Below, one piece after another: positions 45,083 to 55,424 of a stretch of DNA of 64,000 nt (position 1 is the stretch's first letter; each line of letters begins with the position of its first letter). The translations under genes and the position numbers were made by a program. The notes under the pieces were generated by a model. It worked only from the letters and a program-made list of their open reading frames with translations, did not search any database and was not told the origin of the DNA. Location of the stretch: positions 1,798,001-1,862,000 of the forward strand of contig JAZGUH010000564.1 of the NCBI GenBank assembly GCA_037893225.1, given 5' to 3'. Source of the stretch: Hippasteria phrygiana. Lineage: Eukaryota; Echinodermata; Asteroidea; Valvatida; Goniasteridae.

Positions 45083-45271
45083 ATGGCGCTTATGCTTCTT
45101 GCAGAACGTGAAGCTAGAAGAGCAATAAGAAGAGAGAGGGTGTTTAGAGACAGGCGCAATCCCTTAGACAATCTAAGCGATGAGGAAACGTACAGCAGAT
45201 ACCGTTTCACACGAGAGGGGATTGTTCAGCTGTTGGAAAGAGTTGAAAATAATATTCAACCAGATACACAG
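45083..45271 (+). CDS. HARBI1-like: HARBI1-like nuclease, exon 1
   Basis: ATG GCG opens 63 codons ending CAG|GTACAG (phase 0). The Arg-rich start (EREARRAIRRERVFRDRRNP) leads to SDEETYSRYRFTREGIVQLL, the N-terminal F-R-F-T-(K/R)-E-x-(I/V)-x-x-L helix pattern of PIF/Harbinger nucleases. It joins exon 2 in phase. HARBI1 proteins derive from PIF/Harbinger transposases, keep a DDE nuclease fold, and work with a separate Myb/SANT protein that imports them to the nucleus and binds DNA. Such a protein is encoded at 48099-51921 on the same strand. Confidence 0.85.
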
Positions 45272-46026
45272 GTACAGAGAAAGCTGATTATTAATGCTTA
45301 ATTTGTTCGTCATTATACAATTATTTTGTCGATGACTTTTTAATTTGCGGAGTGCTAGGGAAGGGGGACGGTAAGTTTTTCCCCCGGGATTTGGGGGAAC
45401 TTGCGTGGGCGGGGGAAAGGGGGGGGGGGGGGGTGAGGGCGTGGGATGGTGGTTGTATTAGCCTACTGTAACGAACGAATTTTCCATTTGAATTGATTTT
45501 CCCGAGGGCATCACCCACCGCAATTCAAACTGTTATCTTGAGCTCACTACTGGCAAAGAGCGTAAAATCCATTCTACGTGTGTACGTACGAAAGGGGGTC
45601 CCTTGCATCCAAACGTTGATTGGTAATGTAGCGCCACCAACGGTCTGCACGAGGCGGTGGACGTGGGAGGTTATCGGAAGTAAATATTTATTTAGGCCGC
45701 GTCCGAAACCGGAATTTTGGCTACGCGTGCGGTTATTTGCAGTGTGGTGGGGAATAGGTAAATCCCCGTTTAGGATGCGGCCTTAAATAATAGTCACACT
45801 GACAAAGCTACCAGATTGAAAGCAACTTCATGACCAATCTGTGAAATACACTATGGAAGAGCACGATAATTCAACAACCCGCCATAAAAGTCAGTCAATC
45901 CCACGATTCCCAAAATAGATAAAACCATGCAATGACACACACACCCACCCACACATACTGGCAGATTGGTAAAAAAAATTGTTCAATCAAATAATAAAAG
46001 CATTGAATTTGGTACACAATCATAGT

Positions 46027-46197
46027 ATGTCATGAGAAAGATATTTAGCTGAAGGGCCATCGCAGATTTGCCCTTTAAAAAAATATAGGTAGAAAATTTT
46101 TTTTTTCGAAATGGCTGCCATTGCATGTTATTCTTCCGAAATTTTTCATAGGTCAAATCTGGTATGGCCCTACAGCCAAATATCTTTCTCATGACAT
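46027..46197. mobile_element. Fold-back MITE in HARBI1 intron 1
   Basis: Left ATGTCATGAGAAAGATATTT then AGCTGAAGGGCCAT; the right arm is the complement with few changes. Arms of about 47 nt surround a 75-nt loop. A hairpin RNA would form if the intron is transcribed. Confidence 0.82.
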
Positions 46198-46767
46198 TCT
46201 CTGTGTGCTTCGTGATACAATGGAGGAAAACATGCACAAGGCAAGGAGTTTCAAAGAGATAAAGCACGAGGGAAAAGCTATTAGAGTAGCTCTAAAACAT
46301 GACAATTGATATATTTTTTAACATACGTGTAGCTAGTAATAACAAACTCGTTTTTATTACAAATTATTTAGATTTATTATTCAATAAAAAACATGTTGTG
46401 TTATCCACTAATGAAAGATCTAGATAACCTGTTCCACCAGATGTACTATGCATGCCTTTGAAGTAATTAAAAAAAATGTTTTTTCTCCAAACAAATGTTT
46501 TAACAAATTTACCTTTAAGCTGATTATGCATGTAGCTTATTGCACAAAACAGTCACATTTATTCTCAATATAATTTTAATTAAAGTGTCATTATTCATGC
46601 ACTGATTGTTTGTGTGCAAAAAGTGAATGAATTTGGCAATGCTACAAAATAAGTGTCAAGTGCAAAACTAAAATTTGAAATTTCAGTTTGAGCAGGTACA
46701 TTATTAATTTTTTTATTTAATTTGTTTAATATCAAAATTTATTATTACTACATCATTTTGTTTACAG

Positions 46768-47234
46768 CACAGCAATGCAATCCCTGCCCACATGCAAGTT
46801 CTGGCAACATTGCGGTTCTTTGCCGCAGGTTCATTTTACACTGTCCACGGTGATCTGCATGAGGTAAGTGTGCCGTCAATATGCCGCATTGTACATCGAG
46901 TGGCAAATGCAGTGGCAAGATTAACCCCAAGGGTGATTCGCTTCCCTGTACAACCTCAGGATGTGGCAAGAGTCAAGCATGAGTTATTTGAGATTGCCGG
47001 TTTTCCAAACGTTGTCGGTGCATTAGACTGCACCCATGTCAAGTTGTATGGAGCACCATTGGGAGAAGCGGAACATCTCTACGTAAATCGTAAGGGGTTC
47101 CACAGCATCAATGTTCAAGCCACATGTGATGCCAACTACAAAATAACCAGTGTTGTGGCCAGGTGGCCTGGTAGTACCCATGACAGCGCCATCATCCACG
47201 GAAGCATCATTGGAGAGAGATTCAACAATGGACA
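46768..47234 (+). CDS. HARBI1-like: HARBI1-like nuclease, exon 2 (DDE core)
   Basis: A TTGTTTACAG acceptor in phase 0, then 155 codons and two bases to GTAAGT. HMQVLATLRFFAAGSF matches the conserved L-x-T-L-R-F-x-A-x-G helix. GALDCTHVKLYGAP carries the first catalytic Asp; YVNRKGFHSINVQATCDAN is the (N/S)-R-K-x-x-(H/Y)-S-(I/L)-N-(V/T)-Q-x-x-C-D signature; WPGSTHDSAI carries the second Asp. No frame breaks, and all core residues expected in this exon are present. Confidence 0.92.
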
Positions 47235-47531
47235 GTAAGTCAGAAATCACCAAGTCTGAGAATTAAAACAAAAGAAAGTACAAAAATTATTAATCAGAGC
47301 AACAACAAAAATGTAAGATGCATTTCTTGACATCAATCCATGTAAAGCTAATTTAGCTGCCATTATTAAAAGGGGACACCCAGGATAAGAATGCTTGGCC
47401 ATTATGCAACTGCTCTTTAATAAAATATATTGTTTGTCCTTAACCCTAACTCCCTAGGTGGTGTGAAAAATTGTATTGAAATTGGAGGATTTAGGGTTAA
47501 TTGTATATATATATATATATATATACTGCAG

Positions 47532-47633
47532 ACTAAATGGAGTGCTCATTGGTGATACAGGGTATGCACTTCGTCCATGGCTGATGACCCCCATCTTGAA
47601 CCCAGCAACAAATGCCGAACGACGTTACAACAG
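47532..47633 (+). CDS. HARBI1-like: HARBI1-like nuclease, exon 3
   Basis: Completes the split Gln codon and reads [20 protein letters not shown] then [14 protein letters not shown], the usual L-x-G-D-x-G-Y-x-x-x-P-W-L-x-T-P block, up to AG|GTACAA (phase 2). Family members continue with an exon bearing (V/I)-E-R-x-F-G, which holds the third acidic catalytic residue. I cannot find that exon downstream, so the gene is truncated or its last exon is diverged. A candidate exon at 48924 fits in phase but does not look like HARBI1. Confidence 0.88.
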
Positions 47634-48098
47634 GTACAACTTATTCTAGCTTATAACATAATTTATCTTCAAGCAAACATGAATCCTCGATCCTGATTGG
47701 TCGATCCGTGGCAGCTGAGGGTGTGATAAAAATCCATATCACATGGCCCATATACACACTCCGAATTGCGCTGTTCTAATTCTGCGAATTGCGCGATACG
47801 CAAAACGCAGTACTACAACCATTGGTAATTCAAAAGCTGCGCGTTTGCATCCCATGTGGATCGTCACGTCTTCGGCGCACACTTGTTACGTTTTCCAGAT
47901 AGCTCCCGTTTCTCCTGCAGGCTAGGATGTGTGCGTGTACGTGGTACAGGGGCGCGTTTTGGCGGTCTTAACCAAAAACTGTTTCGGTCGTTGGTCATTG
48001 GTTGAGCGTTTTGGCGACCTCGGTTGTGCTGTGATCACGTGACTGTTCCGACCAAAGTTGAACCGAAGGTCGTGGTCGGTTGTCACTCGACATTAAAG
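47634..48098. other. Spacer between HARBI1 and SANT gene
   Basis: Contains CCTGATTGGTCGATCC (an inverted CCAAT) and GTGATCACGTGACTGTTCC, which includes an E box (CACGTG), upstream of the ATG at 48099. It is probably the promoter of the downstream gene. No HARBI1 3' exon was found here. Confidence 0.4.
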
Positions 48099-48109
48099 AT
48101 GGCGGAAAG
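48099..48109 (+). CDS. Myb/SANT gene, candidate start exon
   Basis: ATG GCG GAA AG|GTAAAC: a Met-Ala-Glu start in good context (AAAGATGGCGG), ending in phase 2. The exon at 48924 brings one base to complete Ser. Such tiny first coding exons are common in animals, but at eleven coding bases chance is a real possibility. Confidence 0.4.
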
Positions 48110-48438
48110 GTAAACAAATTGTGAATCAAACTCTGAATTATTATTTTTTTTGTTCTTTAAGTAGATGATGAGTTAAATTTTGAAAATATGCTATTGAAAA
48201 TACAGTCGTGTGGAGCAAATAGTGAAAATAAGTCAACGTTTCACTTCGTCAAACGCGTTGAAACGGGAAAGAGAATTTTTTCGTCTGCAAACGATTCGAC
48301 CGTATCGTCTGCTGTTGTGCTGCTTTTGATGGTATCAAATACGATGTTATAATGTTGTCGGGCCATCTATTTTATTTCATAAAGTCATGGGGTTGGTCCC
48401 AGGATAACTACAGAACGTTTTGTGCATATTTTGGTGTT

Positions 48439-48884
48439 AAGATTTTACTTTAATCATCGTTTAAAACGCCCACCGAAATGGTCACAAACCAAACAGTCTC
48501 AGAAAATAGCCATCAGTTCTCTGGTTCAGAATTGTGTAAACTCATGGCACAAAAGCTGCTCAATTCAAGAATTTTGTCAGGAGATGTTGTGCAAAGTCGA
48601 AAGTTGATATATTCTGTGTACTACCAAAACATTTTTGGAAGTAGATTCTGTGTAACCATGGTGTAACTGTTTGATGTTCTTGGTCACTTTACAGTGTGCA
48701 CAGTACTGTAATGTATGGTCAGTATTACTATTAGTGTACAAAATAATTACATGTCATTTTTGACTCAGTTTTCTCAGATTTTACGAACATAAATCTTGAA
48801 CTAAGCAGGTTTTGCCATGTGAAGACACTTGTGTTCAAGGAGAGTTGATTATTTTCTTTGATGGGGGTATTGAAGTAAAATCTT
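48439..48884. mobile_element. MITE family B, copy 3 (in intron)
   Basis: Starts AAGATTTTACTTTAATCATC and ends GGGGGTATTGAAGTAAAATCTT with a diverged interior sharing TTGTGTAAACTCATGGCAC with copy 1. 446 bp. It lies in the intron before the exon at 48924, ending 40 bases upstream of it. Confidence 0.8.
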
Positions 48885-48923
48885 TCCAACTATTACTACT
48901 TGGGCCCCTACTTCCTATTTCAG

Positions 48924-49012
48924 CTATTGGAGAACTGTGAAACTGCAGCATGCAGGTCAAGAGTATGAAGTAACCTTAGATGCACCAAGTGCAGCCAGAC
49001 TGCTTTCTGGAG
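48924..49012 (+). CDS. Myb/SANT gene, candidate exon 2
   Basis: CTTCCTATTTCAG acceptor, then YWRTVKLQHAGQEYEVTLDA and PSAARLLSG to GGAG|GTGAGT (phase 1). The frame is fully open, phases match both neighbours, and the composition looks coding. No named domain. The start phase would also fit the end of HARBI1 exon 3, which allows a fused transcript, but HARBI1 homologues do not continue like this. Confidence 0.5.
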
Positions 49013-49199
49013 GTGAGTTGTGAGTGATAGTGGAATCGAAATGGACATTTTGAGGCCGAGTACTATTAAGACACAATTTAACAGCCACGACTATTTGCTT
49101 TTTAGATACGTAGTTGGTGTGATCAGGCAGCTGTAACATGCATGATTTTCAGGTTATCAATGCCACATTAGGCCAAGTAAACAAAAACATGTTTAGCGT

Positions 49200-49505
49200 C
49201 TGGGTTAAAAAAAAAAAAGGAAGCTCAAGCTTTCTATTTTTTATTTTTAAGATGGCCGCCATTATTCTATAAATATCTGACAACCGTAGGTAAGTTCAGC
49301 TCTTCCAAGACACACAAATGAAAGAGACATGTTGGACAAGTAGCTTTAGTAAGCTTGCATTTTATTTTCTGATGGATCAGTTGACATTTTGGGGTTTTCA
49401 ACTCATCCACTGGGCGGTAAAAATATAAAAAATTCAGGCGGTCCCCAAAAAGGAAGCAGGCTGGTATGCTAAACATGTTTTTTTTACTTCGCCTTACAAA
49501 ATGAC
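49200..49505. repeat. Dispersed repeat C, copy 2
   Basis: Shares with 16120-16500 the ordered blocks AAAAAGGAAGC, TTTTTAAGATGGCCGCC, TGACAACCGTAGG, AATGAAAGAGACATGTTGGA, TTGACATTTTG, TTCAGGCGG and TTCGCCTTACAAAAT. It lies in the intron after the exon at 48924. Confidence 0.65.
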
Positions 49506-49547
49506 ATTGTAAATCTATATCATGTTTGTAACTGCCATTCAATCCAG

Positions 49548-49620
49548 GGTGCTTTGGTAGCTCGATTGGTTTAAAACATTGGAATGCTGTGCAGAAGATC
49601 CCAGGATTGAATGCCTGTTG
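49548..49620 (+). repeat. Weak tRNA-like sequence
   Basis: GGTAGCTCGATTGG resembles an A box and AGGATTGAATGCC a degenerate B box at the usual spacing, but no stems close. It is followed by a (GT)n run at 49640-49657. Possibly a decayed SINE. Confidence 0.3.
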
Positions 49621-49728
49621 TGTTTTTGTTTTGTTATATTTGTGTGTGTGTGTGTGTTCTTTTAATACTTTTTATTGAAGATTTCTTTGTTTTCTTAGTG
49701 AACTGTGCCTTTGTGCATTTATGTGTAG

Positions 49729-49779
49729 ATGCTGAACTAACAGAGCGTATAGTAGAAAACATCAAGGAAGCACAGAGAG
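49729..49779 (+). CDS. Myb/SANT gene, candidate exon 3 with GC donor
   Basis: A TTTATGTGTAG acceptor, two bases completing Asp, then AELTERIVENIKEAQR and a final G before GCGAGT. Reading on past this point gives a stop at 49816. The nearby GT choices put the next exon out of frame. Using the GC-AG donor AGAG|GCGAGT keeps phase 1 and joins cleanly to the exon at 50194. GC-AG introns are a minor but well-known class. Confidence 0.45.
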
Positions 49780-50193
49780 GCGAGTGTCTTACTGATGTTT
49801 GCTGTGAACAAACTTAACAAAGTAAAGTATCAGAAATCTATACTGCCATTATTTATTAGCAGCATTGTTAAACTAAATGTATCTTGTTTCGTGTATCGAT
49901 CAACAGCTAGCAGTGGAACACTTTTGAAAGTTGGGGGGGGGGGGGGGGGGGGAAACAGTGCCGGCCGGATGCTGCCCTTTTCTGTTTTTCTTGTGCCGAA
50001 CTGCCAAAGGGAATGCCCCCCCCCCCCCCCCCGAAGTGGTAAAAGTGGGTCTGGGGGAAAATTTCCCCCAGAACCCCCTTTCAGCCGCCGTTGGTATTCA
50101 TGTTTAATCTATTACTAACTGTAAGGCAACATGTCAAACCTTTAGCATACAGGGATAAATAAAATTCATGTAAAATAAATGTGTTTTATTTAG

Positions 50194-50283
50194 AAACTGA
50201 AGTCTCAGCAGTATCGGCAGCTTTGCCTGCAGAAACGGCATCTGCCAATTCCGATGAATTGGAAAAATCAAGCAGCAAGAAAG
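50194..50283 (+). CDS. Myb/SANT gene, candidate exon 4
   Basis: A TTTTATTTAG acceptor, then TEVSAVSAALPAETASANSD and ELEKSSSKK to AAAG|GTAAAT (phase 1). Ala/Ser/Glu-rich linker-like sequence, fully open. It matches the previous exon in phase; the join to the large SANT exon at 51210 is one base out, so an exon or a different acceptor (for example near 51128) must intervene. Confidence 0.5.
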
Positions 50284-50297
50284 GTAAATATAGTATA

Positions 50298-50459
50298 CAA
50301 ATGTTTACTGCTTCAAGTGGTGTCGTAAAACTAGCAGCCCGAGGTGATCCATGGAGCATTCTATTTTCCCGAGGCGAAGCCGAGGGAAAATATAATGCTC
50401 CATGGATCATCGAGGGAAGCTAGTTTTACCACACCACGAGATAAAGCAGTAAATATTTG
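50298..50459. mobile_element. Fold-back repeat with about 75-bp arms
   Basis: CAAATGTTTACTGCTTCAAG, GTAAAACTAGC and TCCATGGAGCATTCTATTTT on the left are mirrored by complements on the right, meeting at CCCGAGGCGAAGCCGAGGG. It begins 15 bases after the donor at 50283. A nearly perfect hairpin of about 160 nt would form in the pre-mRNA. Confidence 0.88.
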
Positions 50460-51209
50460 TTTTATAATACCTCACCCACAGATTCTGCTTGATTTTAAAT
50501 CTAAATACAGTTAATATATAGTTTCAATACAAAATTAGTGGAAAATTTATTTGCTCTTTTCAAAAGCACCCTTTAAAAAAATATTTGAACCCAGCTCTGT
50601 ATATAGCGCTGGCACTTCGGAACAATACGCGTTACCCTGAACGCGCACACCCGCATGCATCTGCACACAAATACCGCGCCATGGGTATAGTACTTTGGTT
50701 GCTATGGGTATAGTACTATTGGCTGTGCACAGGAACATAGCAAAAATAGAAAATGCCATGTGACTCGCTCTCGGCCAATCAAGATACAGAATCTGTGGAT
50801 GATGTGTTATAATAATATTTAGAATACCGTATATAAATAGAATATGCCATACAGTTGGCTAAGTGGAAGAACAAGTGGCAGTGCCAAACTACTGAAGTTG
50901 AGCAACATTGACTGCAGGCAGTATTTCTTGGATGGTAAACCACACCATGTGTTGTTTGCACTATTTATCCTGGCAATAATTGGTGCATTGGTCTTGGCAC
51001 GATTGGCCTTTATTCATCTCCAAAGGGTTGGATGGGATCTACATGTATAGGATCAGTGCACGTAAAATAACCCAAAGAACATGTTGCGAAAGAGTAGGGG
51101 TTTGCCCCGATGCCTCTGGTCCACAAGCACAAAATGGCCCATTGACAAACAACAGACCAAAATTGTGTATTCATATATCTCTGCATTATAATTGTCACAC
51201 ACATTTCAG
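50460..51209. other. Intron, nothing firm
   Basis: CATGGGTATAGTACTTTGGT and TATGGGTATAGTACTATTGG form a short direct repeat at about 50679-50720. Open frames reach into the SANT exon but lack coding character before 51210. Confidence 0.4.
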
Positions 51210-51921
51210 TGGCTTCCGTTTGGAGTGGGGACAAATCAGAGAATGGACGACTCGACTGCAAGACAAGGAAGCAACTTTTAAATTGCTGGAAGTTGCTAGC
51301 TATGATAAATACAGAGCACTCTTCAAAGATACTAAGACAAAGAAGTCGGCTGTATGGAAGCAAGTGGTAAGGGAGATGAAAAATGCTGGTATCAATCTTG
51401 ATAATGATGGAAAGGTAGCAGCAAATAAATGTGATCAAAAATATCGAAATTTAGAACGCCAATACAAGGACTTTGTCCAGCACATGAATACGACAGGTAA
51501 AGGCAAAAAACCGAAACCTGACTTCTATGAGGAAATGGCCGCCCTTTGGGGAGATAAACACACAGTCAGACCAGTAGCTCTTGTGGATACAATACGTCCT
51601 CAGGCTGTGACAGCATCAGAAGATGCTAACATGCCTGAACCTTGCATACAGCCTAAACCTAGTGTTGCAAAAAAAAGGAAATCCAAATCATCTGAAATTG
51701 TAGAAATGCTAAGCAAAATGCAAGAAGATGAACATGAGAGACAGACCAAAATCATAGAGACGATTGAAAAAATGATGGAGGCCATAAATCAAAGGCATAA
51801 TCATCAGCAACAGGAGGACAGGGTCCAATTTCAGGCATATGTCAAAATGCATAATGAAAAAATGGATATGCAGCGTAGATTGATTGGAACACTTAATGCC
51901 AAACATTCAAAGAAATACTGA
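51210..51921 (+). CDS. Myb/SANT-like DNA-binding protein, last exon
   Basis: After TCACACACATTTCAG the frame is open for 236 codons to TGA. The Myb/SANT-like (trihelix, MSANTD-type) domain spans REWTTRLQDKEATFKLLEVA, YDKYRALFKDTKTKKSAVWK, NKCDQKYRNLERQYKDF and DFYEEMAALWG, with Trp at the start of helix 1, in K-S-A-V-W-K, and near the end. A basic patch KKRKSKS then a long charged helical C-terminus (EIVEMLSKMQEDEHERQTKI, rich in Glu/Gln/Met) follows, typical of a dimerising coiled coil. In PIF/Harbinger systems such proteins bind element ends and carry the HARBI1 nuclease to the nucleus. Confidence 0.85.
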
Positions 51922-52378
51922 GTCAAGTAATGATTCTGAAGGGCAATCCTTATAAGTCATGCTACATGTATTTAGAAAAGTAGACAACTGAAACTGTTCA
52001 ATTGTCAGAGTAATTTCTTATTCTTATACCTAGGGAATAACTAGACCGACAACTGTAATAAATATTTAGAAGGAATCTTAATAAAGAAGTTGTGTTTTGC
52101 ATCAAACAACACATTTTGAAATGTATTTATTCCAAGCTTTTTGAAGAGATAGATATAAGTAAACAAGTTAAAGTTCTTCCTGCAAGTTACTATGCGATAA
52201 TGTAAAGTTGTACGGGTACTCGATTCCATAATCTGGAACCGGTTCCTGACATGAACAGTCGGGTACCCGGTTCCAATGCACACCCCTAACTTTAATATCA
52301 TTTATTTTATACAATTTATTCTGTACAAACTTAAGTATTTCTATATAAATAATTTATTCTATACAAACTTAAAATATA
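51922..52378. other. 3' flank of the SANT gene
   Basis: AT-rich, with AATAAA-like words near 52057. Nothing else recognised. Confidence 0.4.
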
Positions 52379-53355
52379 ATTTTACGCGAACGCCCTTCTG
52401 ATTGAATTGAGGCACCATGGATTAATGCCAATTTGCGCGCACACCCGTGCGCACGCGTGCCTTTGCGTGCCTTTTCATGAAAGCTCAAACGAGGGACTCT
52501 TGACACGCATTTGCACGCATCGGCACTCATCGGCACGGACTTGCACGCAGTGGCACGCAGTCTACGCAGTGGCACGCAGTTGCCCTCTCGATTGCCTTTC
52601 GATTCGATTTTTCGTACAATAATGGGCTGTTTTGAATTTCCAAAAGCCCCGCTAGAATCGTCATTACGTTAGAAAAGCCTTTAAATCGCCAGTTTAATTA
52701 TGTGTATTCTGACCAAAGCCACCAAAAGATATGAAAGTCATCAGTCCACTATTGTGGCACACCAGCCCTTTTTGAAACCCTGGTCCTTTTATGACACCTC
52801 TCCGTCTGGTAATCCGTCCGTCTTGGCCGGCCCGCAGGCCTGAGTTCCTCTGTTATCGTTAATCCAAAATTGATAAACAGCGCAAATAAAGATGCGGTTG
52901 AGCATTGCCTGTGCTCGCTGGAACGCATCGGCACGCATCAGCACTCATCGGCACGCACTGGCACGCACTGGAACGCAGGGGGCCCGTGACGTCGCGTGCA
53001 ATTGCGTGCGGACCCGTACAGGTTCTGTATATACGTCCGAGGACAAGAGGAGAAAGAAAATACAAAGAAACCTTTCAGTCCGCGCAAGTCATGTCTTTTG
53101 TTGAAATTGGTCATCGGAAGTAAAAATACGTCTGTGGGGTTGGGTTATAATAATGGAACAATAGCAAACACAAAGCATTGTCCTCGGAAGTATTGGGACA
53201 ACATGTGCACGCGTGCGCACGCAAATTGGCATTAATCCACGTGCGCGTTGTGCGACCACCTTTTGAGTTCACACGCGCGCGTTAGGTCACGCGGGTCATT
53301 CGCGATACAATTTCATTTTGCACATGCGCAGTTGAAATACCGAACTGGCTTATTC
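52379..53355. mobile_element. Repeat D, copy 2, split by a MITE
   Basis: 52379-52410 (TTACGCGAACGCCC, ATTGAATTGA) and 53240-53355 (GTGCGCGTTGTGCGACCACC to ACCGAACTGGCTTATTCAA) are contiguous in the copy at 35529-35751. An 823-bp element sits at the break. Confidence 0.72.
52417..53239. mobile_element. MITE with GGCACGCA subterminal repeats
   Basis: The ends are inverted: TGGATTAATGCCAATTTGCG at both, extending to GCGCACGCG. Near each end GGCACGCA/GGCACTCA words are packed in arrays (52500-52590, 52920-52980), as in elements whose transposase binds subterminal repeats. It inserted into repeat D. No transposase. Confidence 0.8.
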
Positions 53356-53529
53356 AAATCCAAGTAAATTTCATATATTTCCAATTAGAAGTTACAGTAA
53401 GGTAAAGAAGAGACTTTAAAGGTAATAGGTCAGTAGATTTGTATTCTGATAATTTGCAAATGTTGTGTATTAACGTAATATACAATTAATATCAGAATAC
53501 AAAACCACTGAATTATAATAAAACACATT

Positions 53530-53915
53530 ACTTGACTGTAATTAAATAATAGTCCCAAGCATCCTGTGAAATCATGGCACCTGCTGTGGTGTCATTTTCA
53601 AGTGGAATTATTGTATCAGTACTTTTTTTCAAATACTGCCCCAAATTTACAAACTTTAGTTATTAGTCAACATTCTGTTTGGCAATTGGTTACACATGTA
53701 AACGGGTGCAAGGCAGTTAGTCTAGTTGCCAGACCCGATAATTCCCTGATGATGTCTATAACTGAAGTAGGGTCAGTGAACCAGACTACAGGATTTTTGT
53801 TCTTTGTTTTCCCAGCATCTATGCTCACAAAACTTTAAATAAGTAACTTGTTACATTATTTGCAATAGAATACTAACCCCCAAATCCATTCATTTCTGAA
53901 AATTACAGCTGAAAA
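53530..53915. mobile_element. MITE family E, copy 2 (no GC core)
   Basis: ATCCTGTGAAATCATGGCAC near the start and TACTAACCCCCAAATCCATT and TTTCTGAAAATTACAG near the end match copy 1 in the same orientation; the GC-rich palindromic core is absent. It ends about 27 bases before the cathepsin exon at 53942. Confidence 0.72.
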
Positions 53916-53941
53916 ATTCAATTGTGATTTTCTTTTTGCAG

Positions 53942-54048
53942 GCTTTTGCTGCAGTAGGAATTATAGACGATAGATACTGCATATCACAGGGGGTACAAGT
54001 CAACATATCTGTGGATGACGCTCTATCGTGCGGATATTATGAAAACGG
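53942..54048 (+). CDS. Cathepsin B-like protease, internal exon
   Basis: TTTCTTTTTGCAG acceptor in phase 0; AFAAVGIIDDRYCISQGVQV then NISVDDALSCGYYEN; donor GG|GTATGG (phase 2). It matches the peptidase C1 segment just after the active-site Cys-Trp of cathepsin B: A-F-x-A-V-x-x-x-x-D-R-x-C-I, then S-x-x-D-x-L-x-C. The catalytic Cys lies in an upstream exon I could not find. The exon joins 56655 in phase. Cathepsin B is a lysosomal or secreted cysteine protease. Confidence 0.8.
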
Positions 54049-54317
54049 GTATGGTTTGGCTGAAGGCCTAATAATGGACACAGATTTGGGTCATTAGAGG
54101 TTGAGATTTGTTAACTCGGTGTCCATGTACATGTACAGTGGTGTGCACAATTATTCGAACACTTGACATATCTGAAGAAATTGATATTTAATGCCTTAAT
54201 GCCTGGTTTACATTTTTCACCTGTATTAAATATAAAATGTACATGTAATGTTGTGAGCATAGCTCACATTAGTATCTGCCAGTCCTGCCATCGTTTATAT
54301 TTAACTTTATTATAATA

Positions 54318-55260
54318 GCCCGTTCTCACTTGAACGACTTTCTACGCGAATGCCGTACGATTACCAAATCGTATAGGGCATACGGGAGTCCCACGGCAGT
54401 CTGTTATTGATTCGCACAGGTTGTAGGGGTGTCGTGTGTAATTCGGACGTGTCGCATGCCCGTGCGATTTTTTTCAAATGTTGACAATTTCCATACGGCT
54501 GTCGCACGGTTCGCATAGTTCGCATGGGGGTAGCACGGCAGTCGCACGGCAGTCTGATAGGTCGCACGGGAGTCAGAAGAGAGTCGCACGGCTCGGCCGT
54601 GCCGTTCTTGCTGCCTGCCTGCTTGCCATCACTCTTCTTCGGTAGCATCGTTGTGGTGTGTTGAATACTAATTGACTGTCGAACATCTGGTGTGGTTATG
54701 CCTCAGTCACATATCCACCGGGCCTGAATTTTTCTACCTACGGCGGATTTCTAAGATTTTTGGAAATCGGGGGTATCGCAGGGGTCTGCGGCATCCGTGT
54801 GTAGCAGTCACATAATTTTGGCGGGGCCCGCGCGGTGCCCTTTGAAGTTTCTCGACTCCAATCGAGAGGTGCCCGTGTGTAAGCCGCGTGTGAGGGCTCC
54901 GCGCCAGGTCCGCAAGGGAATCTTTGACGCCGCGCGGCAGTTGGACGGGAGTCGGACGGGAGCCTTGAGATACCCGTACGATTTGTATACACCGTACGGG
55001 GCTCGTGAGGGACTTGCACGGACATCGTAAGATACTCGTAAGATAATCTTGGAAATAGTACAGGTGCCGTACGATTTGAGGGGCCCGAAATTCCGTCCCA
55101 AAACCGTACGAAATCCGTACGAATGCTGCGGGGGCCGTACTGGGCTCGTGCGGTGCCCGTGCGATGCTGTCTACGACGCGTCTACGGGCTTACGGCCAGT
55201 AAAAATTTCTACGACACATCGAGAACTTTTAACTCTGCGCTAAAAGCTCCCCATACGCCC
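54318..55260. repeat. Two GC-rich repeat blocks with CGCACGG/CGTACG words
   Basis: 54318-54650 is packed with GTCGCACGGCAGTC-type words and starts GTTCTCACTTGAACGACTTT. 54697-55260 starts TATGCCTCAGTCACATATCC and is full of CGTACG and GTGCGGTGCCCGTGCG words. Dense short subterminal words and sudden high GC inside the AT-rich cathepsin intron indicate non-autonomous DNA transposons. Clear paired ends were not found. Frames across them are by-products. Confidence 0.55.
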
Positions 55261-55424
55261 TACGGCGAGGAAAGAACATTGAAAAGGGCAGCAGCCGGCC
55301 GGCACAGGCGCAGTCCCCTCCCACACTTTCAAAAGTGTTCAACAACTGTTGATTATAGGCCCACATTAAAAAGTTGCTTGGTAGCACAGAAATTGCTTAT
55401 ATATGCCTACGTCATACACAAATA

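Noticed and set aside
54318..54650. Complete MITE with defined ends
   Set aside because: Rich in GTCGCACGG words, but I could not find a matching inverted terminus or target duplication, so only a repeat block is reported.
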